NCBI RefSeq assembly: GCF_030826625.1
Contig: NZ_JAPJNQ010000084.1
Location: 1-9,247 of the forward strand
DNA length: 9,247 nucleotides
Direction: 5' to 3'
Source: Corynebacterium sp.
GTDB taxonomy: Bacteria > Actinomycetota > Actinomycetes > Mycobacteriales > Mycobacteriaceae
Position numbers and translations under genes: made by a program. Positions within the stretch are counted from its first letter, which is position 1, and every line of letters starts with the position of its first letter. The notes under the pieces are model-generated. The model was given only the letters and a program-made list of their open reading frames with translations, had not been told where the DNA came from and ran no database searches. Positions 1 through 5,447 of the stretch are shown one piece after another.

Positions 1-1
1 C

Positions 2-295
2 CTCGCTTACCGCACATGTATATGGGCCCTTCCGATTTTCGGTCTGGGGATTATCTTTGGCGCTATCTGGGCTGAGGCTGCTTGGGGACGATTCTGGAAT
101 TGGGATCCAAAGGAAACAATGTCTCTAGTTACATGGGTACTTTATGCTGCCTATCTTCACGCCCGGGCTACGCGATCTGTCGGTAAGGTTCTTCCTGCGT
201 GGGTGAATGTCCTAGCCTTTGCAACAATGATTTTTAATTTGTTTTTTATCAACCAAGTGGTGTCGGGTTTGCATTCTTATGCGGGACTTAACTAA
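2..295 (+). CDS. ccsB: Cytochrome c biogenesis protein, CcsB/ResC type, 3' end (partial)
   Basis: This is the last 97 residues of a polytopic membrane protein that handles haem for cytochrome c maturation (System II, with a CcsA/ResB partner). The frame is open from the left edge and ends with TAA at 293-295. The diagnostic WWD motif, WGRFWNWD, lies at visible residues 28-35 and is followed by PKET. A histidine in a hydrophobic helix (residue 53) and the near-terminal LHSYAG with His 91 fit the conserved haem-ligand histidines that flank the WWD loop. Hydrophobic stretches before residue 24, around 40-52 and at 66-88 fit transmembrane helices. The start lies outside the window. The partner genes expected beside it are not visible, and downstream the gene runs into an IS remnant. 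The family call is firm; the ccsB versus resC/ccsA label depends on naming custom. Confidence 0.9.
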   Translation, partial: LAYRTCIWALPIFGLGIIFGAIWAEAAWGRFWNWDPKETMSLVTWVLYAAYLHARATRSVGKVLPAWVNVLAFATMIFNLFFINQVVSGLHSYAGLN

Positions 296-305
296 GTCAG
301 ACAGT

Positions 306-338
306 CTTCACTCAGCTATATGAAGTGAGGTTCCCCTC
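306..338 (+). other. Short hairpins after ccsB, doubtful terminator
   Basis: Two small inverted repeats lie just after the ccsB stop: CTTCA (306-310) with TGAAG (321-325), and GAGG (327-330) with CCTC (335-338). Both stems are short and no T-run follows. They may be the remains of a terminator cut by the insertion sequence, or chance. Confidence 0.2.
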
Positions 339-341
339 GAG

Positions 342-351
342 TAGTGGACAC
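342..351 (+). repeat. Left terminal inverted repeat of the IS3-family element
   Basis: TAGTGGACAC, read inward, matches the right end at 9 of 10 positions. It lies about 45 bp before the OrfA start, as expected for an IS3-family left end. Similarity fades beyond this core, so the full repeat length cannot be fixed by eye. Confidence 0.65.
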
Positions 352-380
352 CCAATTTGTGCGGATCTCGTGTCCGTAAG

Positions 381-385
381 AGAGG
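381..385 (+). promoter_or_regulatory. Ribosome binding site deciding the OrfA start
   Basis: AGAGG at 381-385 is 9 nt before GTG 395. The in-frame ATG at 386 directly abuts it and would be too close to be used. This favours GTG 395 as the OrfA start. Confidence 0.6.
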
Positions 386-394
386 ATGTTCATT

Positions 395-703
395 GTGAGT
401 TCGTCAAGGAAGAAATACACCCCGGAGTACCGGCAGGAGGCCGCCAGACTGGTCATCGAGACCGGGCGCCCAATCGCTGATGTGGCTAAGGAAATTAACG
501 TATCAGCCACAATTTTGGGCAGGTGGGTCAATCTCGAGCGGGAACGCCAAGGCTCAGTAGATGGCCACAGTGATGCCGATATACGAGCCGAAAACGCTCG
601 CCTGCGTCGTGAGTTAGCTGAGGTCAAGATGGATAATGAGTTCTTGTCAAAAGCCACATCCTTCTTCGCTTTGAGGCAACGCGATCGGAAAAATTTGAGC
701 TAA
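395..703 (+). CDS. IS3-family transposase OrfA (intact)
   Basis: This 102-residue DNA-binding subunit of an IS3-family transposase has the layout expected of a full-length OrfA. It carries an N-terminal helix-turn-helix of the Transposase_8/IS911 OrfA type (KYTPEYRQEAARLV, then VAKEINVSATILGRWV). A short leucine zipper follows (ENARLRRELAEVKMDNEFL), which normally mediates OrfA and OrfAB multimerisation. GTG 395 is chosen over ATG 386 because of the upstream AGAGG. In intact relatives a -1 slip near the OrfA end makes the OrfAB fusion; here an A5 run at 689-693 lies where OrfA (frame starting at 395) and the start of the OrfB frame overlap. No lesion is visible in OrfA, unlike OrfB. It may still bind the element's ends but cannot transpose without a working OrfB. 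Confidence 0.85.
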   Translation: MSSSRKKYTPEYRQEAARLVIETGRPIADVAKEINVSATILGRWVNLERERQGSVDGHSDADIRAENARLRRELAEVKMDNEFLSKATSFFALRQRDRKNLS

Positions 704-1329
704 TACAGTCAGAGCAAGGCGAACTACAGCATAAAAAGAATGAGCAGGTTATTAGAGGTTTCCCGTTCTGGCTACTACAAATGGGCGCAGGCTCAAGCAG
801 TACGGCTTCGTGGTGAAAATCAGCATCAGAGATTCCTCGACCAGTGCGTCAGGCAAATTCATGACATCTCACCCAGGGCGTTTGTTCTCGTAACGACGAT
901 TCAATCCAAGCGGAAATCCACGCTTGCAGACCTGGTGAAACGACTGTTTGATCAAGGCCAGCTTAATCGAGTGTGGATGTCGGATATTACCTATCTAGAC
1001 ACGAATGAGGGCTGGCTGTACCTATGTGTTGTCCGCGATGGACACTCCCCGCCGAGTCCTCGGCTGGTTCATGGGTAGTGTGCAGGATTCTTACCTGGTT
1101 GAACGTGCACTGCGCATGGCTTAGATCCTGCGTGGTGACGTACCCGATGGCTTGGTCTGCCACGCCGATCGTGGTCCCCAGTTCACCAGCGAACAGCTGT
1201 GGCAGGTCTGTCAAGAACTAGGGATTGCACAACCGGCGCCGTCGCCACTCGTTCATCGGGATGGTAAGCCCCGTCGATTTCGAATCCCAGCTCGCTGATC
1301 AAAATGGTAATAAGAAGGCCGCTGTTTAA
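688..1329 (+). pseudogene. IS3-family transposase OrfB (rve/DDE integrase), multiply disrupted
   Basis: The OrfB catalytic subunit can be rebuilt only across three frames. Frame A begins near 688 (EKFELIQSEQ). A one-base insertion near 717-720 shifts it to the frame with MSRLLEVSRSGYYKWA (740 on). The following HTH_21 region is compressed, with tens of residues apparently missing around 875-935. The integrase core resumes with VWMSDITYL (first catalytic Asp). An extra C in the C4 run 1047-1050 shifts the frame again to RRVLGWFMG. A TAG at 1122-1124 interrupts it before LVCHADRGPQFTSEQLW (second Asp). At about 1230 it jumps to a third frame giving NRRRRHSFIGMVSPVDFE and the native C terminus, ending with TAA at 1327-1329. 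The block between these, which holds the third catalytic residue (Glu), is deleted. The gene is dead. Confidence 0.88.
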
Positions 1330-1349
1330 CCCCTAAGCAGCTTAACAAC

Positions 1350-1359
1350 GTGTCCACGA
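1350..1359 (-). repeat. Right terminal inverted repeat of the IS3-family element
   Basis: On the minus strand this reads TCGTGGACAC inward, mirroring the left-end TAGTGGACAC. It lies about 20 bp after the OrfB stop, as is usual in this family. Confidence 0.6.
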
Positions 1360-1362
1360 TTT

Positions 1363-1376
1363 GCGGGCAACCCCGC
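1363..1376 (-). terminator. Possible weak terminator of the aminotransferase transcript
   Basis: GCGGG at 1363-1367 pairs with CCCGC at 1372-1376 around a 4-nt loop, directly after the minus-strand stop codon. The stem is GC-rich but short, and no clear U-run follows. It lies between the aminotransferase and the IS right end. Confidence 0.3.
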
Positions 1377-2500
1377 TAACCCAGCAGACGTTTTACTGCC
1401 TCCCGGATGACCTCCGGCCGTTTACAAAACGCAAAACGAACCTTGTACTTCCAAGGCTCAGGTTCATCTGTAAAAGCAGATAACGGGATTGCCGCGACGC
1501 CTTTCGTCTCTGGCAACTGTTGACAGAATTCCACCCCATCCATGCCAGAGGCCTTGACATCTGCAACTAGGTAATAGGTTCCACGACAGTCGTGTACACC
1601 GTATCCCGCATCGCGTAGCCCACCTACAAGAATTTCACGACAAGCATCAAGTTCGCGCACCATGTCGCTAAGCCATTCAGCTTCATTGGTTAATGCATGT
1701 GCCACGGCAGGTTGAAATGGAGTCGTGGACACGAAAGTCATGAACTGTTTCGCCTTTAGTACTCCGTCCAACAAATGTGGCGGCGCGATGGCCCAGCCAG
1801 TTTTCCAACCAGTACAGCTATATGATTTCGCTGCAGAAGATACAACCACTGTGCGTTTGTCCATTCCCGGAAACGACGAGATTGATACATGCTCGTGGCC
1901 ACCGAATACTAGATGCTCGTAAACCTCATCGGCCAAGACAAGCAGATCTTTTTCGATACACAACGCTGCCAGCGCTTCCAGTGCCGCACTACTAAACACA
2001 GCGCCAGTGGGATTATGCGGGGAATTGATGATGATCATCGCGGTGTTGTCAGTTATTGCGTCACGTACGGCCTCTACATCGACATCCCAAGACTCGCCCG
2101 ATGCTCTGAGTGGAACCGCGATGCGGTTCGCGTCGGCAAGCGCAATGGCGGCCGCATAGGCATCGTAATACGGCTCGAGCACAATGACGTCTTGCCCAGG
2201 TTCGACCAAGCCCAACACAGTTGCGCTGATGGCTTCGGAGGCGCCGACGGTGACCGTGACGTTCTCCTGCGGTACTTTGTAAGACTCGGCGATTGCCTGC
2301 ACCAAAGTCGGTACGCCGCGGAGTGGAGCATATTGGTTGTTACCCGCAGCGATATTCTCGCTAGCGATCTCCAACATGCGCGGTGGGCCATCGGAATCTG
2401 GGAAGCCTTGGCCCAAGTTGATTGCGTTATGTTCTGTGGCCAGTTGCGTCATCGTGGCGAAGATTGTCTCGCCGAATTGCTGCAATCTTTGTACGGTCAT
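1376..2500 (-). CDS. PLP-dependent class I/II aminotransferase (DapC/kynurenine-methionine aminotransferase-like)
   Basis: This 374-residue fold-type I aminotransferase is presumably cytoplasmic. Motifs in order: NLGQGFPDSDGPP near residues 28-40; NQYAPLRG (55-62), which contributes to the active site; SPHNPTGAVF with Asn163; DEVYEHLVF with Asp191 and Tyr194 contacting the cofactor; SSAAKSYSCTGWK, where Lys225 should form the Schiff base; and Arg355 in KVRFAFCK, which should bind the substrate carboxylate. The N terminus and overall pattern resemble M. tuberculosis Rv0858c, annotated DapC (N-succinyl-diaminopimelate aminotransferase). Related enzymes act on kynurenine, methionine or glutamine, so the substrate cannot be fixed by eye. 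No gene symbol is given because corynebacteria have another gene called dapC. Start ATG 2500 has a good Shine-Dalgarno. It lies 49 bp after the nuclease gene and may be co-transcribed with it. Confidence 0.92.
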   Translation of the reverse strand: MTVQRLQQFGETIFATMTQLATEHNAINLGQGFPDSDGPPRMLEIASENIAAGNNQYAPLRGVPTLVQAIAESYKVPQENVTVTVGASEAISATVLGLVEPGQDVIVLEPYYDAYAAAIALADANRIAVPLRASGESWDVDVEAVRDAITDNTAMIIINSPHNPTGAVFSSAALEALAALCIEKDLLVLADEVYEHLVFGGHEHVSISSFPGMDKRTVVVSSAAKSYSCTGWKTGWAIAPPHLLDGVLKAKQFMTFVSTTPFQPAVAHALTNEAEWLSDMVRELDACREILVGGLRDAGYGVHDCRGTYYLVADVKASGMDGVEFCQQLPETKGVAAIPLSAFTDEPEPWKYKVRFAFCKRPEVIREAVKRLLG

Positions 2501-2506
2501 TGATCG

Positions 2507-2512
2507 CTCCCT
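2507..2512 (-). promoter_or_regulatory. Ribosome binding site of the aminotransferase
   Basis: AGGGAG on the minus strand is 6 nt before ATG 2500. It supports that start. Confidence 0.7.
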
Positions 2513-2528
2513 GAGTTCGGTAATGCGT

Positions 2529-2553
2529 GTGTGTCAGCGTGCCAGTGTGTCAG
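2529..2553 (-). repeat. Two 9-bp direct repeats between nuclease and aminotransferase
   Basis: On the minus strand CTGACACAC occurs at 2553-2545 and again at 2537-2529, a 16-bp period. The first copy includes the nuclease TGA stop. The function is unknown; it may be a chance duplication or a leader element of the aminotransferase. Confidence 0.4.
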
Positions 2554-3092
2554 TTTCTGGTTTTGTAGTCGGCGAAACTACAGCCACTATCGGCTGCGAA
2601 TACACCTTTGCCTTCGTGCTTGGCGGCTGCAACTGCGTCGCTAATTTCGTCGTAATATAAGTCATTAGGCTGCACCAGCACCGGGACTGCAAGGCCCGCC
2701 GCGGCAACCTCTTTGTTCACCAAGGTTTCGTCTGCATATACTCCGGCTAACTCGCGTCCATAGTGGTCTGTGCGTTCTTGATCATATTCGAGCCGCACGG
2801 TGGAACCTTCCGGAAGTAAATCCTCGACGAATCTTTTTGCTTTTTCGCCATAGCACTCTTTGTTGAGCTCCGGGGTGTCAATATTCAACAGACGCACTCG
2901 CGTGGTTTCCGTTGCGCCTGGCTTGGAGACTCTAATGGTGTCACCGTCGACGACATGAGAAACCGTTACCTCTTGGCTACTGTCTGCCTCGTTCTCATCG
3001 GGCTGAGCGCTATCGGTGAAAAATGAATAAGTACCGAGCCCCGCTACCGCGAGCGCAATCAGCGAAACTACATTGGTTGATTTCCGTGCCAT
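2550..3092 (-). CDS. Exported or membrane-anchored thermonuclease (SNase family)
   Basis: This 180-residue protein has an SNase/TNase domain and is predicted to cleave DNA and RNA phosphodiester bonds with calcium. A hydrophobic stretch at residues 8-26 after MARK suggests a signal peptide or N-terminal anchor, and an acidic linker (PDENEADSS) leads to the catalytic domain at about 42-175. Motifs align with staphylococcal nuclease: VDGDT (Asp51), RLLNIDTPE (Arg67, Asp72, Glu75) and DHYGREL (Arg113). All are present, so it should be active. Cys80 and Cys171 could form a disulfide outside the membrane. The frame is open up to 3176, but ATG 3092 is preferred because it puts the hydrophobic segment near the N terminus and has a modest AGAAAG upstream. 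The role could be nucleotide scavenging or DNA degradation outside the cell. Confidence 0.88.
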   Translation of the reverse strand: MARKSTNVVSLIALAVAGLGTYSFFTDSAQPDENEADSSQEVTVSHVVDGDTIRVSKPGATETTRVRLLNIDTPELNKECYGEKAKRFVEDLLPEGSTVRLEYDQERTDHYGRELAGVYADETLVNKEVAAAGLAVPVLVQPNDLYYDEISDAVAAAKHEGKGVFAADSGCSFADYKTRN

Positions 3093-3135
3093 GATGTCTT
3101 TCTCGAACGCGCTTTCAGTCATTTCAGATATTTCA

Positions 3136-3141
3136 ATTATG
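3136..3141 (-). promoter_or_regulatory. Possible -10 box for the nuclease gene
   Basis: On the minus strand CATAAT, preceded by TG in TGCATAAT, lies about 45 nt before the chosen start. It matches the actinobacterial -10 consensus reasonably. No good -35 is visible, which is common in this group. Confidence 0.3.
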
Positions 3142-3340
3142 CAGTGCACCCATCCTATCGTCGCTGTTGCATACACCGTTCAACGAGAGGGAAGCTGAAC
3201 GGGCTGCAGGTGTTAGCGGTGAGCTATCGTGACTGCTCTGCGTTCGCTAAACTGACTAAGAGATATAGCCACAGCCCATAGCTGGCTCGCGAAATGTGCA
3301 GCGTGATGCCCGAAAGCTGTTGGCAAGCAAGAAAAATTAG

Positions 3341-3348
3341 AAAGAGGA
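3341..3348 (+). promoter_or_regulatory. Ribosome binding site of the TPR gene
   Basis: AAAGAGGA is 6 nt before ATG 3355, a strong site that fixes the start of the first gene of the operon. Confidence 0.7.
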
Positions 3349-3354
3349 TCGTTC

Positions 3355-4176
3355 ATGAACAAACCCGCGCGAGGGCAGCGGCGGACCGGCAATAAACGTA
3401 CCCACGACCAACATCGGGGTGAGAAGAAATTCGGGCCGAAGCGTTCCGCACAACCGCGCAAAGGACCGCAACGGCCTGGTTTCCGCGAAGAACGCCTCAA
3501 CAAACGCTCAGCGGATCCCGATTTGCCAGATGACGTTAATCCAAGCGATCTCGACCCATCGGTACTGCAAGACCTGAAGGTGCTATCGAGAGAAAACGCT
3601 GATGCCGTCGCCAAGCACATGATCATGTCCGCGACGCTGATGGAAGAAGACCCACAGTTGGCACTCCGGCACGCGCGTTCCGCGAAGGACCGCGCCGGCC
3701 GGGTCTCTGTCGTTCGCGAGGTGAACGGCATCGCCGCCTACCATGCCGGGGAGTGGAAAGAAGCGCTCTCCGAGCTGCGGGCTTCCCGACGCATGCACGG
3801 CGGGCCAGGGTTGTTGGCCGTCATGGCAGACTGCGAACGCGGTCTGGGCCGACCCGAAAAAGCCATCGAACTATCCCGCGCCCCAGAAGCGAAAGAACTG
3901 GACCCCGACCAGGCTATTGAACTAGCTATCGTTGCCGCGGGCGCCCGCTTGGACCAAGGCCAGGCAGACAGTGCCGTGATCACTTTGCAACGCGCGAACC
4001 CAGACAAAGCAGACCGCGGGATGGCTGCGGTGCGCCTGAGTTACGCGTACGCCAATGCGTTGCTGGAAGCAGGCCGTCGCGACGAAGCCGTTGAATGGTT
4101 CAACCATGCTGCCGGCATCGACGAAGAAGAATGGACGGACGCTGAAGAACGGCTGGCCGAACTAGAGGAGAACTAA
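3355..4176 (+). CDS. TPR-like protein with basic N-terminal tail (Rv1691-like)
   Basis: This 273-residue protein shows no signal peptide and is presumably cytoplasmic. Residues 1-52 are a low-complexity, strongly basic tail rich in Arg, Lys, Gln and Pro (such as KPARGQRRTGNKRT and KKFGPKRSAQPRKGPQRP), probably disordered and able to bind nucleic acid. Residues about 70-265 are helical with tetratricopeptide-like repeats: EDPQLALRHARSAKDRAG, HAGEWKEALSELRASRRM, GRPEKAIELS and GRRDEAVEWFNHAAGI. The C terminus is acidic (EEEWTDAEERLAELEEN). The position matches M. tuberculosis Rv1691, between tyrS/lprJ and the HAD gene. The stop overlaps the next start by 1 nt (TAATG, 4174-4178), implying translational coupling with the phosphatase. 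It likely acts as a scaffold, but its partner is unknown. Confidence 0.88.
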   Translation: MNKPARGQRRTGNKRTHDQHRGEKKFGPKRSAQPRKGPQRPGFREERLNKRSADPDLPDDVNPSDLDPSVLQDLKVLSRENADAVAKHMIMSATLMEEDPQLALRHARSAKDRAGRVSVVREVNGIAAYHAGEWKEALSELRASRRMHGGPGLLAVMADCERGLGRPEKAIELSRAPEAKELDPDQAIELAIVAAGARLDQGQADSAVITLQRANPDKADRGMAAVRLSYAYANALLEAGRRDEAVEWFNHAAGIDEEEWTDAEERLAELEEN

Positions 4177-5222
4177 TGGCGCTGATTGATCAACATGACG
4201 GTTTGCTCGTTGACTTAGATGGCACGGTCTGGAATGGCGATACCGCTATTGCAGCAGCCATAGCGACGCTGAACGAGATCTCGCTGCCGGTAGCCTTCGT
4301 CACCAACAACGCCTCGAATCCACATTCGGTGGTGGCAGACAAGTTGCGCAGACTGGGCATCAACGACGAGTCGCCGACCGTGTTCAACTCAGCAGACGCC
4401 GTACTACAGGTACTGCAGCAGGAAGTAGACCCTGGTGCGAAAGTTCTCGTCGTCGGTACACCGTGGTTGCACGAGTTGATTGCAGAAGCAGGCTATGCGG
4501 TGTGCACCTCTGCCAGTGACGATCCTGCGGGCGCGGGGATCGCTGCCGTCGTCCAAGGGCATAACCCGGAGACTGGCTGGTCGCAACTATCCGAAGTTGC
4601 ATTAGCTCTGCGTGCCGGCGCCCGTTACGTGTTGACCAACGCAGATACCTCCTTGCCGACCGAGCGTGGTTTTTGCTTGGGCAACGGCGCGATGGCTGCT
4701 GCGGTGACCGCCTCGACGGACGTGTATCCGCGCGCTGTCGGAAAGCCCGAACCTGAGTTATTCCACCTCGCCGCACAAGCCATTGGAGCGAAGAACCCGC
4801 TATGCATCGGTGATCGCCTCAACACCGATATCGCAGGCGCTAATAACGCGGGATTTGCCTCGCTGCATGTGATGACCGGCGTGTCAGGCGCGATCGAACT
4901 GCTCGAGGCCCCAGTAGAGCACCGTCCTACCTATATTGGTGCTGATTTTTCTGCTGTCCTACAGCCTGGCGAACAATTGCGTCCGGGCCCGCAAGCAGGC
5001 TTTACTGCCCGTGGCGACGGACACGACGTGTTACTCGAACGCGGCGATACTGAACCCGCAAACGGTGCTGGAACTGCTCAAGCCTCCGCGGCCGCGCAAT
5101 CCGCCAATTCTCTGGCTGCCCTGCGCACCGTACTGGAAGTGGCGTGGGCGATGCCGAAGCCTCCACGCTATATTCACCCGCGTTCTCAGGCAGCTGAACG
5201 CGCTGCTGCGGATTGGGAATAA
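4176..5222 (+). CDS. HAD-IIA (NagD-type) phosphatase, Rv1692-like, with C-terminal extension
   Basis: This 348-residue haloacid dehalogenase-superfamily phosphatase carries all four catalytic motifs: DLDGT (nucleophile Asp13, acid/base Asp15), FVTNNAS (Thr43), VGKPEP (Lys190), and GDRLNTDIAG (Asp213, Asp218). The cap inserted between motifs II and III (about 60-180) is of the C2/NagD kind, as in 4-nitrophenyl, pyridoxal and glycerol-3-phosphate phosphatases. The M. tuberculosis gene at this position, Rv1692, is reported as a glycerol-3-phosphate phosphatase, which is the best guess for the substrate. Residues about 250-348 lie beyond the usual HAD core: an Ala/Gly-rich linker (about 296-316) and a conserved-looking tail (LRTVLEVAWAMPKPPRYIHP). 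It overlaps the TPR stop by 1 nt, with AGAGGAG at 4164-4170 as ribosome binding site. Confidence 0.92.
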   Translation: MALIDQHDGLLVDLDGTVWNGDTAIAAAIATLNEISLPVAFVTNNASNPHSVVADKLRRLGINDESPTVFNSADAVLQVLQQEVDPGAKVLVVGTPWLHELIAEAGYAVCTSASDDPAGAGIAAVVQGHNPETGWSQLSEVALALRAGARYVLTNADTSLPTERGFCLGNGAMAAAVTASTDVYPRAVGKPEPELFHLAAQAIGAKNPLCIGDRLNTDIAGANNAGFASLHVMTGVSGAIELLEAPVEHRPTYIGADFSAVLQPGEQLRPGPQAGFTARGDGHDVLLERGDTEPANGAGTAQASAAAQSANSLAALRTVLEVAWAMPKPPRYIHPRSQAAERAAADWE

Positions 5223-5225
5223 TCA

Positions 5226-5393
5226 ATGCCGGTACCGAAACCGCATGATCCGAACGCTCCTGCGATTACCCCACATGAGCTTGCCGACGAGCTCGCGGAA
5301 GTCTTTTCCGAGCAACCGGAAGATTTAGCCACACAGGCAGACCAACTGGAACGCGCCCACCAGGTATTACAGCGTGGCTTGCAGGAAAAATAG
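5226..5393 (+). CDS. Conserved 55-residue protein (Rv1693-like)
   Basis: The frame runs from ATG 5226 to TAG 5391-5393 and encodes 55 residues: MPVPKPHDPNAPAITPHELA, then an acidic helical segment (DELAEVFSEQPEDLATQADQ) and a closing helix (LERAHQVLQRGLQEK). The Pro-rich start followed by amphipathic, charged helices suggests a small soluble protein or adaptor. It begins 3 nt after the phosphatase stop and ends 54 bp before tlyA. M. tuberculosis has a similarly sized hypothetical gene, Rv1693, at exactly this position, which supports it as a real gene. The ribosome binding site is weak (GGGA inside the end of the phosphatase gene), so it is probably translated by coupling. Function unknown. 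Confidence 0.8.
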   Translation: MPVPKPHDPNAPAITPHELADELAEVFSEQPEDLATQADQLERAHQVLQRGLQEK

Positions 5394-5437
5394 CAGCCGC
5401 AATTATCCAGATCAGCAGTTCAGGATCAGCCCAGACC

Positions 5438-5442
5438 AGGAG
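5438..5442 (+). promoter_or_regulatory. Ribosome binding site of tlyA
   Basis: AGGAG is 5 nt before ATG 5448 and supports that start. Confidence 0.7.
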
Positions 5443-5447
5443 TAACA

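Larger units (their letters stand above)
342..1359 (+). mobile_element. Degenerate IS3-family insertion sequence
   Basis: This is an insertion-sequence remnant of about 1.0 kb, whereas intact IS3-family elements are usually about 1.2-1.5 kb. It has an IS3-type OrfA (HTH plus leucine zipper) and an OrfB with recognisable rve/DDE integrase segments. It is bounded by a near-matching inverted repeat: TAGTGGACAC at 342-351 and TCGTGGACAC read inward on the minus strand from 1359 to 1350. I saw no clear 3-4 bp target duplication at the flanks. The element sits between the ccsB end and the convergent aminotransferase stop, which is only 17 bp beyond the right end. OrfB lesions make it non-autonomous. 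The exact outer ends are uncertain by a few bases. Confidence 0.88.
3093..3354. other. Divergent intergenic region
   Basis: About 260 bp separate the minus-strand nuclease from the plus-strand TPR gene. No convincing gene, tRNA or strong hairpin is seen. It must hold the promoters of both divergent units. In M. tuberculosis tyrS and lprJ lie just upstream of the TPR-type gene, but no trace of either is seen here. Confidence 0.6.

Noticed and set aside
1024..1221. 65-codon open frame inside the IS remnant
   Set aside because: It lies out of frame with the recognisable OrfB segment (RRVLGW to QELGIAQ) and encodes no known motif.
341..1362. Target-site duplication flanking the IS
   Set aside because: The bases just outside the inverted repeats do not match at 3-5 bp for any reasonable choice of ends.
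1913..2503. 196-codon plus-strand open frame opposite the aminotransferase
   Set aside because: It is antisense to a gene with full catalytic motifs, has no recognisable domain, and its composition follows from the codon structure of the other strand.
3093..3176. 28-residue N-terminal extension of the nuclease from ATG 3176
   Set aside because: It would bury the signal or anchor segment, has no good ribosome binding site, and reads into the putative promoter. ATG 3092 fits an exported nuclease better.
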